Below are positions 49,282-59,354 of a DNA stretch of 64,000 nucleotides, piece after piece. Every line of letters starts with the position of its first letter. Positions within the stretch are counted from its first letter, which is position 1. Where the stretch lies: positions 1 to 64,000 of the forward strand of contig JAYKKM010000012.1 of the NCBI GenBank assembly GCA_035772405.1, written 5' to 3'. The notes beneath the pieces were generated by a model. It saw only the letters and a program-made list of their open reading frames with translations. It did no database searches and had not been told where the DNA came from. Source of the DNA: Chrysogorgia sp. JL179-B06 (taxonomy: Eukaryota; Cnidaria; Anthozoa; Scleralcyonacea; Chrysogorgiidae). The translations under genes were made by a program, and so were the position numbers.

Positions 49282-50534
49282 TTAACAATCGGTAATAGCA
49301 GTCACCTTTCCGGTGAATGTATCAAATGTTATATTAACTACCTTGTTTGCTTTCAGAATTGATGCTATTACATCCGTTTCAGTGGCGGTGTCAAGGTTGA
49401 GGACTATGTTCAAGATTTGGATAAGCCGCTCAACCTCTTGATGATAAAATGAAAGACGCTTTTTTTCTGCTTCATTAGTCGAACTCTGTACAAGAAGACG
49501 GAAGTACCATTGGGTCCCACAGGCAGTACGCATCTGCTTCAGTTTGCAGCTCTGGCATTCTCCAAGGTCATTATGATTCGGGCAAGGAGAGACCGCTTTT
49601 TTGCAAGACACACAGGAAAGAGTGTTGCTGGTTTGATGAATGCCAATAATCTTGCCAGAAATAGTTGAGGACGCGATGTCAAACAGGCCTTTTTGAAACT
49701 GAACAAGGGGTTTTTTAAACGCAGCTTCCTCTGTGGCAGTAAATTCGTCACCTTTTGGGGTGTTTAAATACCTTTCTCTGTTTGATGCCTTTACTTTGAG
49801 GTTTTTCAGAAGGTAGGTTTTGTTTTTCTCTAATTTCTCGACGTTGGCTTCCCAAAGCACGACTTTCATGGAACTTGTAGTGTCCCGGATAAGTATTTCT
49901 TGCTTTTTTAGTGTGCCTTGATGTTGGGTTTTTACAATTTTGACTCCTGAAACCTCTGCTATTTCTGCCTTGACGCTGATCAGCTGTTCGGGAGCCACTT
50001 CGTTGAGCGATGCAATAGTATTGGCAAGGCCAGAGATAATCAGCTTCGCAGAATGTTGGAAATCAATGTCGTCAACGGGAGTTATCTGTGTATACTGATT
50101 TAATATAATATCGTTTTCTTTCGATTTGGTATAGTTCGACACTTTCACTGGGCTTTTGGCTTTTTGTAGTGTAGTAAATTCCGAATGTTTATTGGGAGAG
50201 AAACATACCACGCGGACAGGACCATCTTTCTTTTGAACGGTACAATTGAAGTATTTTTTCCCCGAGAATTTCGCGTCTTTAACAGGTGAGACACCATGAA
50301 TATAACATTTGATCTCTTCCGATTCTGTAATGGGAAAATTATCGTTGTTTATTAAAAGTAGCAGATCTTTAAGAGTCAAAATGTTGACAGATTGAAGAAT
50401 ATATAAATATGAAGTAAATAAAAGAATTTTAATTTTTTAGTATTGCAACTGTGATAAAATTACATAATTTGTTGTGGAAATAACATGTAAGATATATATC
50501 GTTATTGAAAAATTAAGGTTTATTTACCTGCCAT
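49282..50534 (-). CDS. RPA-like OB-fold single-strand DNA-binding protein, two exons
   Basis: Exon 1 is only ATGGCAG (50534-50528) with donor CAG|GTAAAT; exon 2 starts at 50366 after AAAG, giving M-A-D-L-L-L-L-I-N-N in frame. This start is better than the leaderless frame. About 360 residues: an N-terminal OB-type region (KKYFNCTVQKKDGPVRVVCF), a second OB-fold (EILIRDTTSSMKVVLWE, like the RPA70 motif with W), and a zinc-ribbon-like CVSCKKAVSPC and CQSCKLK before GTQWYFRLLV. The order resembles RPA70 DNA-binding domains B and C. RPA-like genes occur in some Helitrons, and a Helitron piece lies 1.8 kb upstream on the same strand, but they could be independent. A GAAAG|GTGACT near the 3' end may be a further donor, in which case the stop at 49282 is not the real end. 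Confidence 0.7.
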
Positions 50535-51005
50535 AATAAAATTTTCGTGTGATCCTTGTCAGTAAACGGCCAAAACACAAAGCGGGATTTCAAAATCGTG
50601 CAACGTGTTTTAATTTTAGGTACGAACGTGGCATGTCTATTTAAGATGACGCATCTGATTGGACAGTAAATTAGAAGGCTATTACATCAGAAATGCAAAG
50701 TTGCAAATTTGTACTTTTTTCTCACGCCAGCATGTTGTAAACACATGTCATATTCTATTTATAGTTAGATAGTAGAAGCTACTATCGCAAGGAAAGTTCT
50801 GCCTTCTAATGCCTTCTAGTACATAAACTGAATGCAAAATAGATAGATAGAAAACTTTATTTAAACACGCTGACGCCGTCAACCCCGTCAACCGAAGTTG
50901 ATTTCTACGAGTGGCGTGATTTTTTCCAGGTGATTAATTTTTTTTCAGGAGATTCATTTTTTCCCCAGTGTATAACTTGTAGTTATAGATACACATATAG
51001 AAAGA
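50535..51005. other. upstream region of the RPA-like gene
   Basis: Non-coding by inspection; likely the promoter and 5' flank. No TATA box or clear element boundary recognised. Confidence 0.35.
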
Positions 51006-51302
51006 GACACCTCTCCTCCGCAGAGGCTTTTTATTTTTTAATTACCAAGGCGAATTAGCGAGAGATTAATTGACGCGCCAGAAGGTAATAAGATTGACGC
51101 GCTAGAAGGTAATAGCCAATGAAATTATAAATTAATTATAAATCAATGATTAATTAATTAAAATTAATTATAAATTTATTTATAATTAATTTATAATTGA
51201 TTATAAATTAATTCTAATTATTTTTTTCATTATAATAAAATATGACCCCCTGTAGACCCAGGTTGATAATTAAAAAGCCTCTGTGAAGGAGAGAGAAGAG
51301 AC
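51006..51302. mobile_element. MITE-like inverted-repeat element, AT-rich centre
   Basis: GAGACACCTCTCCTCCGCAG with AGAGGCTTTTTATT on the left and, inverted, GTGTCTCTTCTCTCTCCTTC with AGAGGCTTTTTAATTA on the right. The centre is made of AATTAATTATAAATT words. Confidence 0.6.
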
Positions 51303-52300
51303 ACTGTAATCTGTTTGTATCAATTTATTTTGTTGTGAAAATTGAGATTACAACACTCTGATTGAAAGCTGTATAACAAATACCAAGAATTCACCAACAG
51401 TATTTGAGTGACTAAATTGTCAATACTGAATTTTGGTACCAGCCATTTATATGCATTACTTCTAAACATCAATAGAAATATTTTTACTGCAAAGCTTCCA
51501 AAGTTTCCAAATGGCATGTGAAATAAAATAATTTGGAAGTACAGAATGATAAATGTCTTTAAATCATTGTGATGTTATTTGTTGACTGTTCTTGTTCACA
51601 AGCTGTTGATGCTGCATTTGGTTTTTGGTAATTAAATGTGCATGTCATATCTGTTTTTTCTTTGCTCCATACATACAATCATATTTGTCTGGCTGATTAT
51701 TGTCCAATCCATAAACACTGTAAACAGACATATTCATAGTATTCGTCAAAACAAATATTGAGCACATGAATTCATACACAGGATTCCACATGACATGTTA
51801 GACATTTATCTTTTCGTAGCAGATTCCATCCCATTACAGATGATGTACTGTAGTATGTCCATATAAATTATTTGGCAACAAACATCTTGTTAAAGTAAAA
51901 CTCCACTTCTGTGTAATCCAGCAATTCAGGTAGCACCAGAAGTGAAATGATTAACAATGTTTTAGTCAGAGTTCCAAAACTATATAACAAAAAAAGAAAA
52001 TATAATACATTATTGTAGTCCTTTGTGTATGGTGGGGATAGGAAGGGGGAGTTACAATTTAAAGAAAAACAAAACTTACCATTTTATGTTGCCAATGATC
52101 ATAGTTTTTTACATACAGTGATAATAAAGGCTTAAATTTATTTACAGGGATATATACTGACAGTACATACCATAATACAACTGGGTTCTGTGGATGTAAT
52201 CCCATCTCTTATTCAAACTCAATGGTTTGTTTATCTTAATGCACTGCTGTTTGTCGTATGTGCTAAGTGATCTAGCCTGTTTTCCTCTGCAAGCCTATAT
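51303..52300. other. sequence 3' of the Helitron helicase, nothing recognised
   Basis: AT-rich, no open frame of note. It may include the 3' end of the Helitron, but I could not find a convincing CTRR terminus with hairpin by eye. Confidence 0.35.
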
Positions 52301-52306
52301 TGTAAA

Positions 52307-52635
52307 TTAGCTGATGTAAATTAGCATAGGTTCAATGACACAAGATCCAAGTGATTTTACTCTGCTAATAGCAACATAAGAAACTCCAGCAGTTCTTTCA
52401 GATTTGCCAATATCTATCCATGCTTTTGGAAGTGTGAGTCCTTGGCTCTTGTGTATTGTTAGAGCCCAAGCAAGCCTAAGAGGTAACTGTTGCCTCTCAT
52501 GGAAACCTATTTCTGTCTGTGATGTGACAGTGATTGGATATATTGGGATACACAATGGTTGGCTTTCATTAAAAACAGGTCCTCTATAGTTTTCAAAATC
52601 TACTATTACCGCAATAGGTAAGTCAGGTGGTTGAT
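52307..52635 (-). pseudogene. Helitron helicase C-terminus (PIF1-like)
   Basis: Frame reads [18 protein letters not shown], then RQQLPLRLAWALTIHKSQGL, DIGKSERTAGVSYVAISRVK. These are the last motifs of the SF1 PIF1-like helicase of Helitrons (LRLAWA-x-TIHKSQG and Y-VA-SR). Everything before is missing; it is joined after a frame change to the DUF6570-like end of the upstream frame (overlap 52606-52635). Confidence 0.85.
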
Positions 52636-54528
52636 GGTTGTTCTGATAGTCACATCCTTGAATGTGTTTTCTTTACCTTTTACCTTAACAATAATCACAG
52701 CCAAGTCTTTTGGGTATCTTGGCAAAGATGTTGCAAGTTCCATGACATTTTGTGGCAAGTTAATACAATGCCCTGAATAACCCCGTTGACCACCAGGTTT
52801 AATATAAACTCGCATGATAGGCAATGCACGAGCAATTAACATTTCCTCAACCTGAGTTAAATTTTGTAATTCATTCGGCACAGATGAAGGTATCATTGAA
52901 TTTTCACATGAAAATTTTTTAGGAGATTTTTTATCTCTAGAGCATCGTGAACACACATAAGGTGACCGTGCTTTAGATTTTAAGGGCCATGCCTCCTGAC
53001 AAACTGTACACTGACTGACAGTATATTGCACAGACTTATTAAACTTATTAATGTTAGCTTTTGCCCAACATTGTTCTTCAATACCACCATTTTGAGTGGT
53101 GTCAAACAAATTTAAATAATCAGTTTGGCTTAGTTCAAGTTGAGGCTGTGACACTCTTTGTGCCCGCTTTTGTTTTTTAGACAGTCTATCTTTCTCAAGT
53201 CTATTTCGTCTCTCGCTGTCAGTTTCTTCTGACCGTTTTCTTTTTTTGGACTCATTTTCTTTTTGTAGTCTATTTTGTCTCTCACTGTCAGTTTCCTCTG
53301 ACTGCCTTCTTTTAATAGACTCGCTCTGTTTTTGAAGTCTTATTTTTGTTTCATTGTCAGTTTCGTACGAATGTTTTCTTTTTATAGACTCCCTTACTTT
53401 TTGAAGTCTGATTTGTGTTTCACTGTCAGTTTCCTCTGACTGCATTTTCTTTTTATAATCACTAGCTTTTTTAAGCCTAGCTTTTTTAAGCCTAGCTTGT
53501 TTATCACTTGCTGTTTCTACTGAACGCCTCTTTTTCTCATATTCTCTATCATTTTCACCTTTAGTTTTGCTTTTGGAAGCTATATATTTATTTAATTGCA
53601 CAGGTACAATTTCAAAAGAGTTGGTATGTAGTTCTGTTGACAGAGAATACAAATATTGCAACAACTCTAGAATATTAGTAAACTTCATGACAACAGCAGT
53701 GCCATTAGGATCAGGCATGCCACTAGAGTCTCGGGCATGCGAGTCAAAGAGAAAGAAATCATTCATTTGCTTTATTAAGGCCATCATATAGCCCTCTAAT
53801 ATTAAAATAGCATAACTGTCATTCAAGAAAATATTCAAAAGTGCTGTATGAATATCATAGTAAGGAAACTCAATTTCCCAATAAGTTATAACAAGCCCTT
53901 GAAGCTCCTTTCCATAAGTCATAAACCAAATTTGGTTTTCATTTTTGCCAATTTGTTCTTCTAACACAATGGGTAGATCAATGTTATTTTGTGCCTCAAT
54001 GGGCTCCACCACAATGGGTAGATCACTATTTATATTTTGAGCTACCTCCACGGGTAGATTTATATTTTGAGCTACCTCCACGGGTAGATTTATATTTTGA
54101 GCTACCTCCACGGGTAGATTTATATTTTGAGCTACCTCCACGGGTAGATTTATATTTTGAGCTACCTCTACGGGTAGATTTATATTTTGAGCTACCTCTA
54201 CGGGTAGATTTATACCACTATTTGTCATCGTACTACATGATGTATTCGTACATGAATTATTAACAGTAACAATTGTTGGTAAGTTATCTATAGACAACAA
54301 TTCTACACCAGGGTCTAGGACTAATAGGCCATTATTCAGAGCTGTTAAGTACATCTTGTCTCCTTGTATTAAGACATTATTAAATGTTGTAAACGACCAT
54401 GCGGACAATGGGATATTTCGGGCTGTAAGAACCGCCGATAAACTCATAAAAGCACATTGCTTGCCTCTAGAATGAACGCTAAACAGTTCATCGCCTTGAT
54501 GGATATTAGCAGAAAGAAATAAAGCCAT
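52606..54528 (-). pseudogene. Helitron N-terminal protein: cysteine peptidase-like, repeat and DUF6570-like domains
   Basis: ATG at 54528, 640 residues. (1) Peptidase-like domain, residues about 10-65 and 220-285: [16 protein letters not shown] (candidate Cys) and [16 protein letters not shown] (candidate His/Asp), the pattern of OTU/C76-type peptidases of Helitrons. (2) Six tandem copies of [10 protein letters not shown] (residues about 107-170). (3) Four to five 23-residue basic repeats ([20 protein letters not shown]), STPR-like. (4) Cys clusters CTVCQEAW and CSRC, and the DUF6570-like segment [20 protein letters not shown] with [13 protein letters not shown]. The HUH Rep domain and most of the helicase are deleted. 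Confidence 0.8.
54020..54210 (-). repeat. 30-bp coding tandem repeat in the Helitron gene
   Basis: Six nearly identical 30-bp units (plus-strand word GGGTAGATTTATATTTTGAG) coding [10 protein letters not shown]; the two units nearest 54200 share a C-to-T variant. Lies between the two halves of the peptidase-like domain. Confidence 0.9.
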
Positions 54529-54864
54529 ACTTAGTATACCTGGTTTCTTCGGGAAGTGTTCAAGTCAGATCCAGAATAAAAAGCTTGCAAATTCTTGAGA
54601 GTTGAGATTTTGTAGACGCATTTTTCCCCACTCCCCCCGGTGCCCCCCCGGAATTACGACATCTTAAATATGGACAGACGCGACAACACATAGATCGGCG
54701 TGAAAGACTGGGTCGAGTGAAGCATGTTAAAATTAGGAGTGCTGCCTGCGGCAGCAATAATTGCATACAGTAATTGTTTTCTACCTTCCTGCTTTTACCA
54801 ATTTCTTGCATTACGTAAAAAGAAAAGTCGTTCAAGAGAAGGACACCACCTTGTTTTGCGAAAC

Positions 54865-54945
54865 AGTGAATAGTGCAGGATATCCCGAGCTAGAGGAACC
54901 AATCAGATTGCACGAAAAGCACTATTCACTGTTTTGGTATATGCT
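54865..54945. repeat. foldback/terminal palindrome with AGTGAATAGTGC arms
   Basis: ACAGTGAATAGTGC and GCACTATTCACTGT are inverted partners about 80 bp apart, followed by TTTTGGTATATGCTAAATA. Read inverted, that last word is like the sequence right of the foldback at 42391-42505 (TTTAGCATATACCAAAACA), so the two are one family. The stretch 54529-54864 has nothing else recognised. Confidence 0.65.
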
Positions 54946-54946
54946 A

Positions 54947-55091
<145 letters not shown>

Positions 55092-55094
<3 letters not shown>

Positions 55095-55583
55095 TCAACC
55101 TCGTTCCCAGGGCATTTTGCCTCCACGGTAGAAGGTCGGCGAAAAAATGGTCCTGGGATCGGCTGGTCACATGAAACCCAGAATTTCTGGGTGTTTAGAT
55201 ATGATAATTGTTGTGGTCTTTGTTCCATTGCCTTTGTCTACTTTGTTTTCCAGAATAATTGAGAAATATTCAATGCTTTTCAGAGCTGACATGCATTCGT
55301 CGGCATAAAAGCAGCTAACAAGCTTAATAATCCATCATACATCCATGGTTATTTCTTACAAAAGATATGAAGAAGCACATCCAATTTAGCGAAAGCTATC
55401 ACTTCTAATTTTCTGTAAAGTTTTACGATACTATTCAGATTTAGATGAATAAATTATACTCGGCTGAATTAATTGAGTTTTATGACAAGCCAATCGGATT
55501 ATAGAGAGGACCAGCCGATCCCAGGGCCATTTTCGCCGACCTTCCGCCGTGGAGGCAAAATGCCCGCATGAGAACGAGGTTGA
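55092..55583. mobile_element. MITE with about 75-bp inverted ends
   Basis: ATCAACCTCGTTCCCAGGGC and the inverted right end ATCAACCTCGTTCTCATGCG continue through GCATTTTGCCTCCACGG, AAGGTCGGCGAAAA and GGGATCGGCTGGTC. About 490 bp. The target is TA-rich, so no clear duplication. The stretch 55584-55740 after it is TA-rich spacer. Confidence 0.8.
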
Positions 55584-55703
55584 TATACACATTATATATA
55601 TATTATATTATATATAGGTTGATATACAGATTATATATATATAGTTTACTAACCTGCTCTACCCTGGTATCTAACACTCTACCCGTATGATTTCGATCCT
55701 TAC

Positions 55704-55740
<37 letters not shown>

Positions 55741-55741
<1 letters not shown>

Positions 55742-56151
55742 CAAAGTGAAAAGGTGGTAAACTGCCAAGAATTTAGTGACGAGTACTGACGTTTCGAGCG
55801 GAGTCCTTCATCAGAGTAAGACGAGATGAAATGAAATAAATAGGGCTTATATATATATATGCCAAAAGGGTGTCACAAGTAGAAAGTAGCCAATCAAATG
55901 CACGGGAGATAAACAAACTAATAACTAATGAGATGGGAAACGTTAGATCATTTGCTATTTTTAACAGTCGATCAGCAAGCAGACTGAGGGGGCGGGAGAA
56001 ATGACAGGTCCAATATTCAAGGGGATTAGGCGATAATATTAGCATAAGAAACAAAAATTTGAAAAGGAATGAAAGTGCATACGCGAATAATAAAAAATTA
56101 ATAATAATAAAGGTTCGAAGCAAACTAAAATAACCAAAAACTTGTAGGAAA
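55741..56151 (-). other. PLE 3' UTR with hammerhead-like motif
   Basis: The 3' UTR of the PLE block coded just upstream. On the minus strand at about 55816-55788 it has CTCTGATGAAGGACTCCGCT followed by CGAAACGTCAG. CTGATGA and GAAAC are present, but stem II (GGAC/GCTC around TCC, after an additional A) pairs poorly, so this is a decayed or variant hammerhead. Confidence 0.5.
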
Positions 56152-57366
56152 TTAAATAAAAGAAAAACGTTCGTTAAGACCAAGAGGATGTGTGGTGCCA
56201 AGTTTAAAAATGAGACGCTTCTCTTGCCGCTTGCGGTTATCGTTGCCACCGGAGATGGGAAGGATGGCACAGACTTTCATGTCTGAAACCAAATGGTTGG
56301 AGCTGTTGAAATGGCGGGCTACAGGTTTGTCACCATAATTGACCCTCACGGAACGAAGATGTTCAGCAAACCTGTCTGAAAGACGTCGCCCAGTTTCATC
56401 GATGTAGATTTTAGGGCATTTATCGCATGAAATGCAATAAATTATGTTGGTGGACGTGCATGAAAAAGCATGAGGGATTGTGTGGTCGAATTTGGGGGCA
56501 GTAATAACTGTAGTGGGATTGAGAAAAGCGCATGTGTTACAGCGGGAACGGCCGCAAGAAAATGTTCCCGCTGGTGCCGAGGTATTTGGTTTAAGGGCAC
56601 TATGTACTAAGGAGTCACGAATGTTTTTATTACGGCGAAAAGATACCAAAGGGTTGTCGGTGAAAATGGCTGACGTCTCAGGATCATTTTGTAAAATGTG
56701 AAAATTCCGATTAATAATATTTTTAACTTTAAAATTGAAAGGATGAAATGTTAGAACTAAAGGAATTTTATTGTTTGAAACTCGTTCCAAAGATGGTTCA
56801 AGGGCGTCTAAACGGGGGACGAGAAAAGCTTTCTGAACGGCGAGGTCTAAAAGGTTGGTAGGGTAACCACGTTGGACAAAAAAAGATCTCATTTCCATTG
56901 ATTTGACTTGAAAATCTTGGTCGTCGCTACATAAGCGGCGAAGACGCAATAATTGAGAGTAAGGGATGGATTGTTTAGTGTGGTTGGGATGAGAGGATGA
57001 AAATAGAAGATAACTATGGGAGTCAGTAGGCTTGTACGAGACCGACGTTTTCAGCGAATCACCATTAATCGAAATTAAAATATCAAGGAACGACACAGAG
57101 GTCTCGCTGATTTCCCACGTGAACTTCAGAGCAGGATGAAAATCATCAACAAAGTTGATGAACTGCTCTAAAAGGACACGTGAACACGACGCTGTTCCTA
57201 AACAGTCATCGATAAATCTTCCGAAAAAATCAGGCAAGGGACCCGTGTATTGTTCAAAGATCTGTTTTTCAACATAACCAACAAATAAATTAGCATAGCT
57301 TGGACCCATTTTGGTGCCCATCGCAACACCACTTATTTGTTGATAATGTTCACCATCAAACGACAA
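56152..57366 (-). pseudogene. PLE reverse transcriptase and GIY-YIG block of the LINE/PLE chimera
   Basis: 404 codons: QQISGVAMGTKMGPSYANLF (motif B), GRFIDDCLG (motif C, IDD), TWEISETSVSFLDILISING, RRLCSDDQDFQVKSMEM, then FSCGRSRCNTCAFLN and the GIY-YIG domain NIIYCISCDKCPKIYIDETG with RRLSDRFAEHL. GIY-YIG nucleases make the nick PLEs use for priming. This block follows on from the 57333-59354 frame: its missing N-terminal part is coded there, and a one-base loss in TTAAC (about 57376) shifts the frame between them. Family differs from the PLEs at 24-42 kb. Confidence 0.9.
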
Positions 57367-59354
57367 ATTGTTAAGGTAAGCACTAGTTCTGCTAAGCGGA
57401 GTAACGTGGTTGTGGAGGGTTCTAAATTAGTGCGCTGATCAAAGAAAAACTTCAGAGCTTCAAGGCCATCACAATGGGGAATGACGGTGTATAAGGACTT
57501 ATCGTCCATCGTGAAAATAAATTTATCGGAACTACTGAAACGTAACTGGTCGAAAATTTGCATGTCTATGGCCACAAATGCGCAGGCGAGGTTCTTGGAA
57601 TTAACATAATCGGAAATGTCTCGAAGCAAGGTAGCATTGTCTTCAGTTGAACGACCTGGGACAGAACAAGTCTGGTCAGGATTGATGACTGACGCCAGGA
57701 CTTTAGTAATTCGTTTTGCAATGACCTTAGCGATGATTTTATAATCCACATTCAAAAGCGAAATTGGTCGCCAGTTCTTCAGCTCCTCTGGATCTTCTTT
57801 CTTAAACAGTAATATGATCAATGCACGGCGCAATGACAAGGGTAGTTCACCGTCGCTCAGGCAATAGTTGGCCATTTCGACGAAATCGTCTTTAAAAATG
57901 GGCCAAAAAGTGGTATAAAACTCTTTGGGGAAACCATCCAAACCAGGGGTTTTATTTCCAGACATCTGTTGTAAAGCAGCTAGGCATTCCGAATCCGACA
58001 ACAATTCTTCACATGATAACATCTCTTCTTCTGAGAGTTTGCGCTCAATCAAGTCTAACAGCTGATCTTGGACGGACTGATCCACCAGACGTTCCGTATA
58101 TAACTCTTGGTAAAACCGCACTTGTTCTGCCATGATATCGATGGGGTTGGTTGTTCTACCGCTTGGGGTGTTAAGGGCCTTAACCAGCTTCCTGACAGCG
58201 TTAGTTGATTCTCGGTGTAAAAAAAATCGGGACGGCCTTTCATTATTCCGTATTACTCTTGCACGGCTACGAATTTTGGCACCTTCTAATCTGTCGAAAT
58301 CAAGCAGTTCCAAATCCAGACGTACTCGACGAAGTTGTTCGGCTTCTGCCGGAGACAGATTGCTTTTCTGGACAAGCCGATGGTACACGTTCATTAAATG
58401 GGCGCGTTTTTCATTGGCCACTTGTCTGATGGACTTACTATAATCGATGGAAATAATTTTCATTTCTAATTTGCCTGCATCCCACCAGTCACCTATATTG
58501 GAAAAATTCTTCTTCTCTGATTGCCACGTTTTCCAGAACGACGTAATTTTCTTACGAAATTTGGCATCTTTTAGTAAACTGGTGTTCAGCTTCCAAACTC
58601 CACGCCCCCATGTTGGAGTGTTCTTAGTGTTGAAAAGATGAAGAGAAATAAGATCATGATCGGAAAGATGGCATGATTCAATACCGCTGGCCGCTACTCC
58701 ATCTTTAGCTAAACAAGATGACACGTAAAATTTGTCCAAACGACATCGGATTGAGTTATTCGCATTTTGCCAGGTACTGGTCTTGAGGGAGGGTTGCTGT
58801 TGTCTCCATACATCCACCAATCGAAACTTCTCAAGGAGGCGCTTCAATTCTATACTACCTATTCCGCCGTTCGTCGGGCAACCACCTGTCTTATCCAACG
58901 GTAAGTCCAACATACAGTTAAAATCTCCTCCAAGTATAACCATACGACTGGTAAGTAAATGACCATCAAGTTTAGGGAAAAAATCGTGCCGTTCACTACC
59001 AACCGCTGGAGCATAGATATTTACAATACGAAATTGCTGGTTTTCGAATGACAGATCGCACCTCACGATACGTCCTTCATAATCCGGGATGAAATGAACA
59101 TGGTGGAATCGGGATGGATCTCGCAAAAGGATGCCAACCCCACCAACATGGATAGTACCTAAACTCCAAAACCCACGGCAACCACACTCAATATTCCATT
59201 GGATACATTCTTTCTTGCTTGTTATCCGGGTATCTTGTAACAAAATAATATCACATTTCTGTTTCTGCAGATAGTCAAAAACCAATCGTCGCTTTCGTAT
59301 AGTTCGTATGCCATCAACATTCAACGATACAATTGACAGAGGGTTGGTAGTCAT
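57333..59354 (-). CDS. Tx1/L1-like LINE ORF2 (APE plus partial RT) fused in frame to PLE RT
   Basis: 673 residues. Residues 1-240 are an APE endonuclease: SIVSLNVDGI, LLQDTRIT (Asp where the catalytic Glu is usual), RIVNIYAPA, ILGGDFNCML, CHLSDHDLIS. Then the L1/Tx1 linker and RT start: LQQMSGNKTPGLDGFPKEFY, LKNWRPISLLNVDYKIIAK, QTCSVPGRSTEDN, AFVAIDM (start of LINE motif A). At about residue 598 it changes without a frame break to PLE RT: QIFDQLRFSSSDKFIFTMDD, KSLYTVIPHCDGLEALKFF (PLE motif A). It starts by an ATGA overlap with ORF1. Chimera by template switching or truncated insertion is inference. Confidence 0.85.
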   Translation of the reverse strand: MTTNPLSIVSLNVDGIRTIRKRRLVFDYLQKQKCDIILLQDTRITSKKECIQWNIECGCRGFWSLGTIHVGGVGILLRDPSRFHHVHFIPDYEGRIVRCDLSFENQQFRIVNIYAPAVGSERHDFFPKLDGHLLTSRMVILGGDFNCMLDLPLDKTGGCPTNGGIGSIELKRLLEKFRLVDVWRQQQPSLKTSTWQNANNSIRCRLDKFYVSSCLAKDGVAASGIESCHLSDHDLISLHLFNTKNTPTWGRGVWKLNTSLLKDAKFRKKITSFWKTWQSEKKNFSNIGDWWDAGKLEMKIISIDYSKSIRQVANEKRAHLMNVYHRLVQKSNLSPAEAEQLRRVRLDLELLDFDRLEGAKIRSRARVIRNNERPSRFFLHRESTNAVRKLVKALNTPSGRTTNPIDIMAEQVRFYQELYTERLVDQSVQDQLLDLIERKLSEEEMLSCEELLSDSECLAALQQMSGNKTPGLDGFPKEFYTTFWPIFKDDFVEMANYCLSDGELPLSLRRALIILLFKKEDPEELKNWRPISLLNVDYKIIAKVIAKRITKVLASVINPDQTCSVPGRSTEDNATLLRDISDYVNSKNLACAFVAIDMQIFDQLRFSSSDKFIFTMDDKSLYTVIPHCDGLEALKFFFDQRTNLEPSTTTLLRLAELVLTLTICRLMVNIINK

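Noticed and set aside
49282..50379. TTG-initiated start of the RPA-like frame at 50379
   Set aside because: A spliced ATGGCAG exon gives an ATG start in frame with a strong donor; non-ATG initiation is unnecessary.
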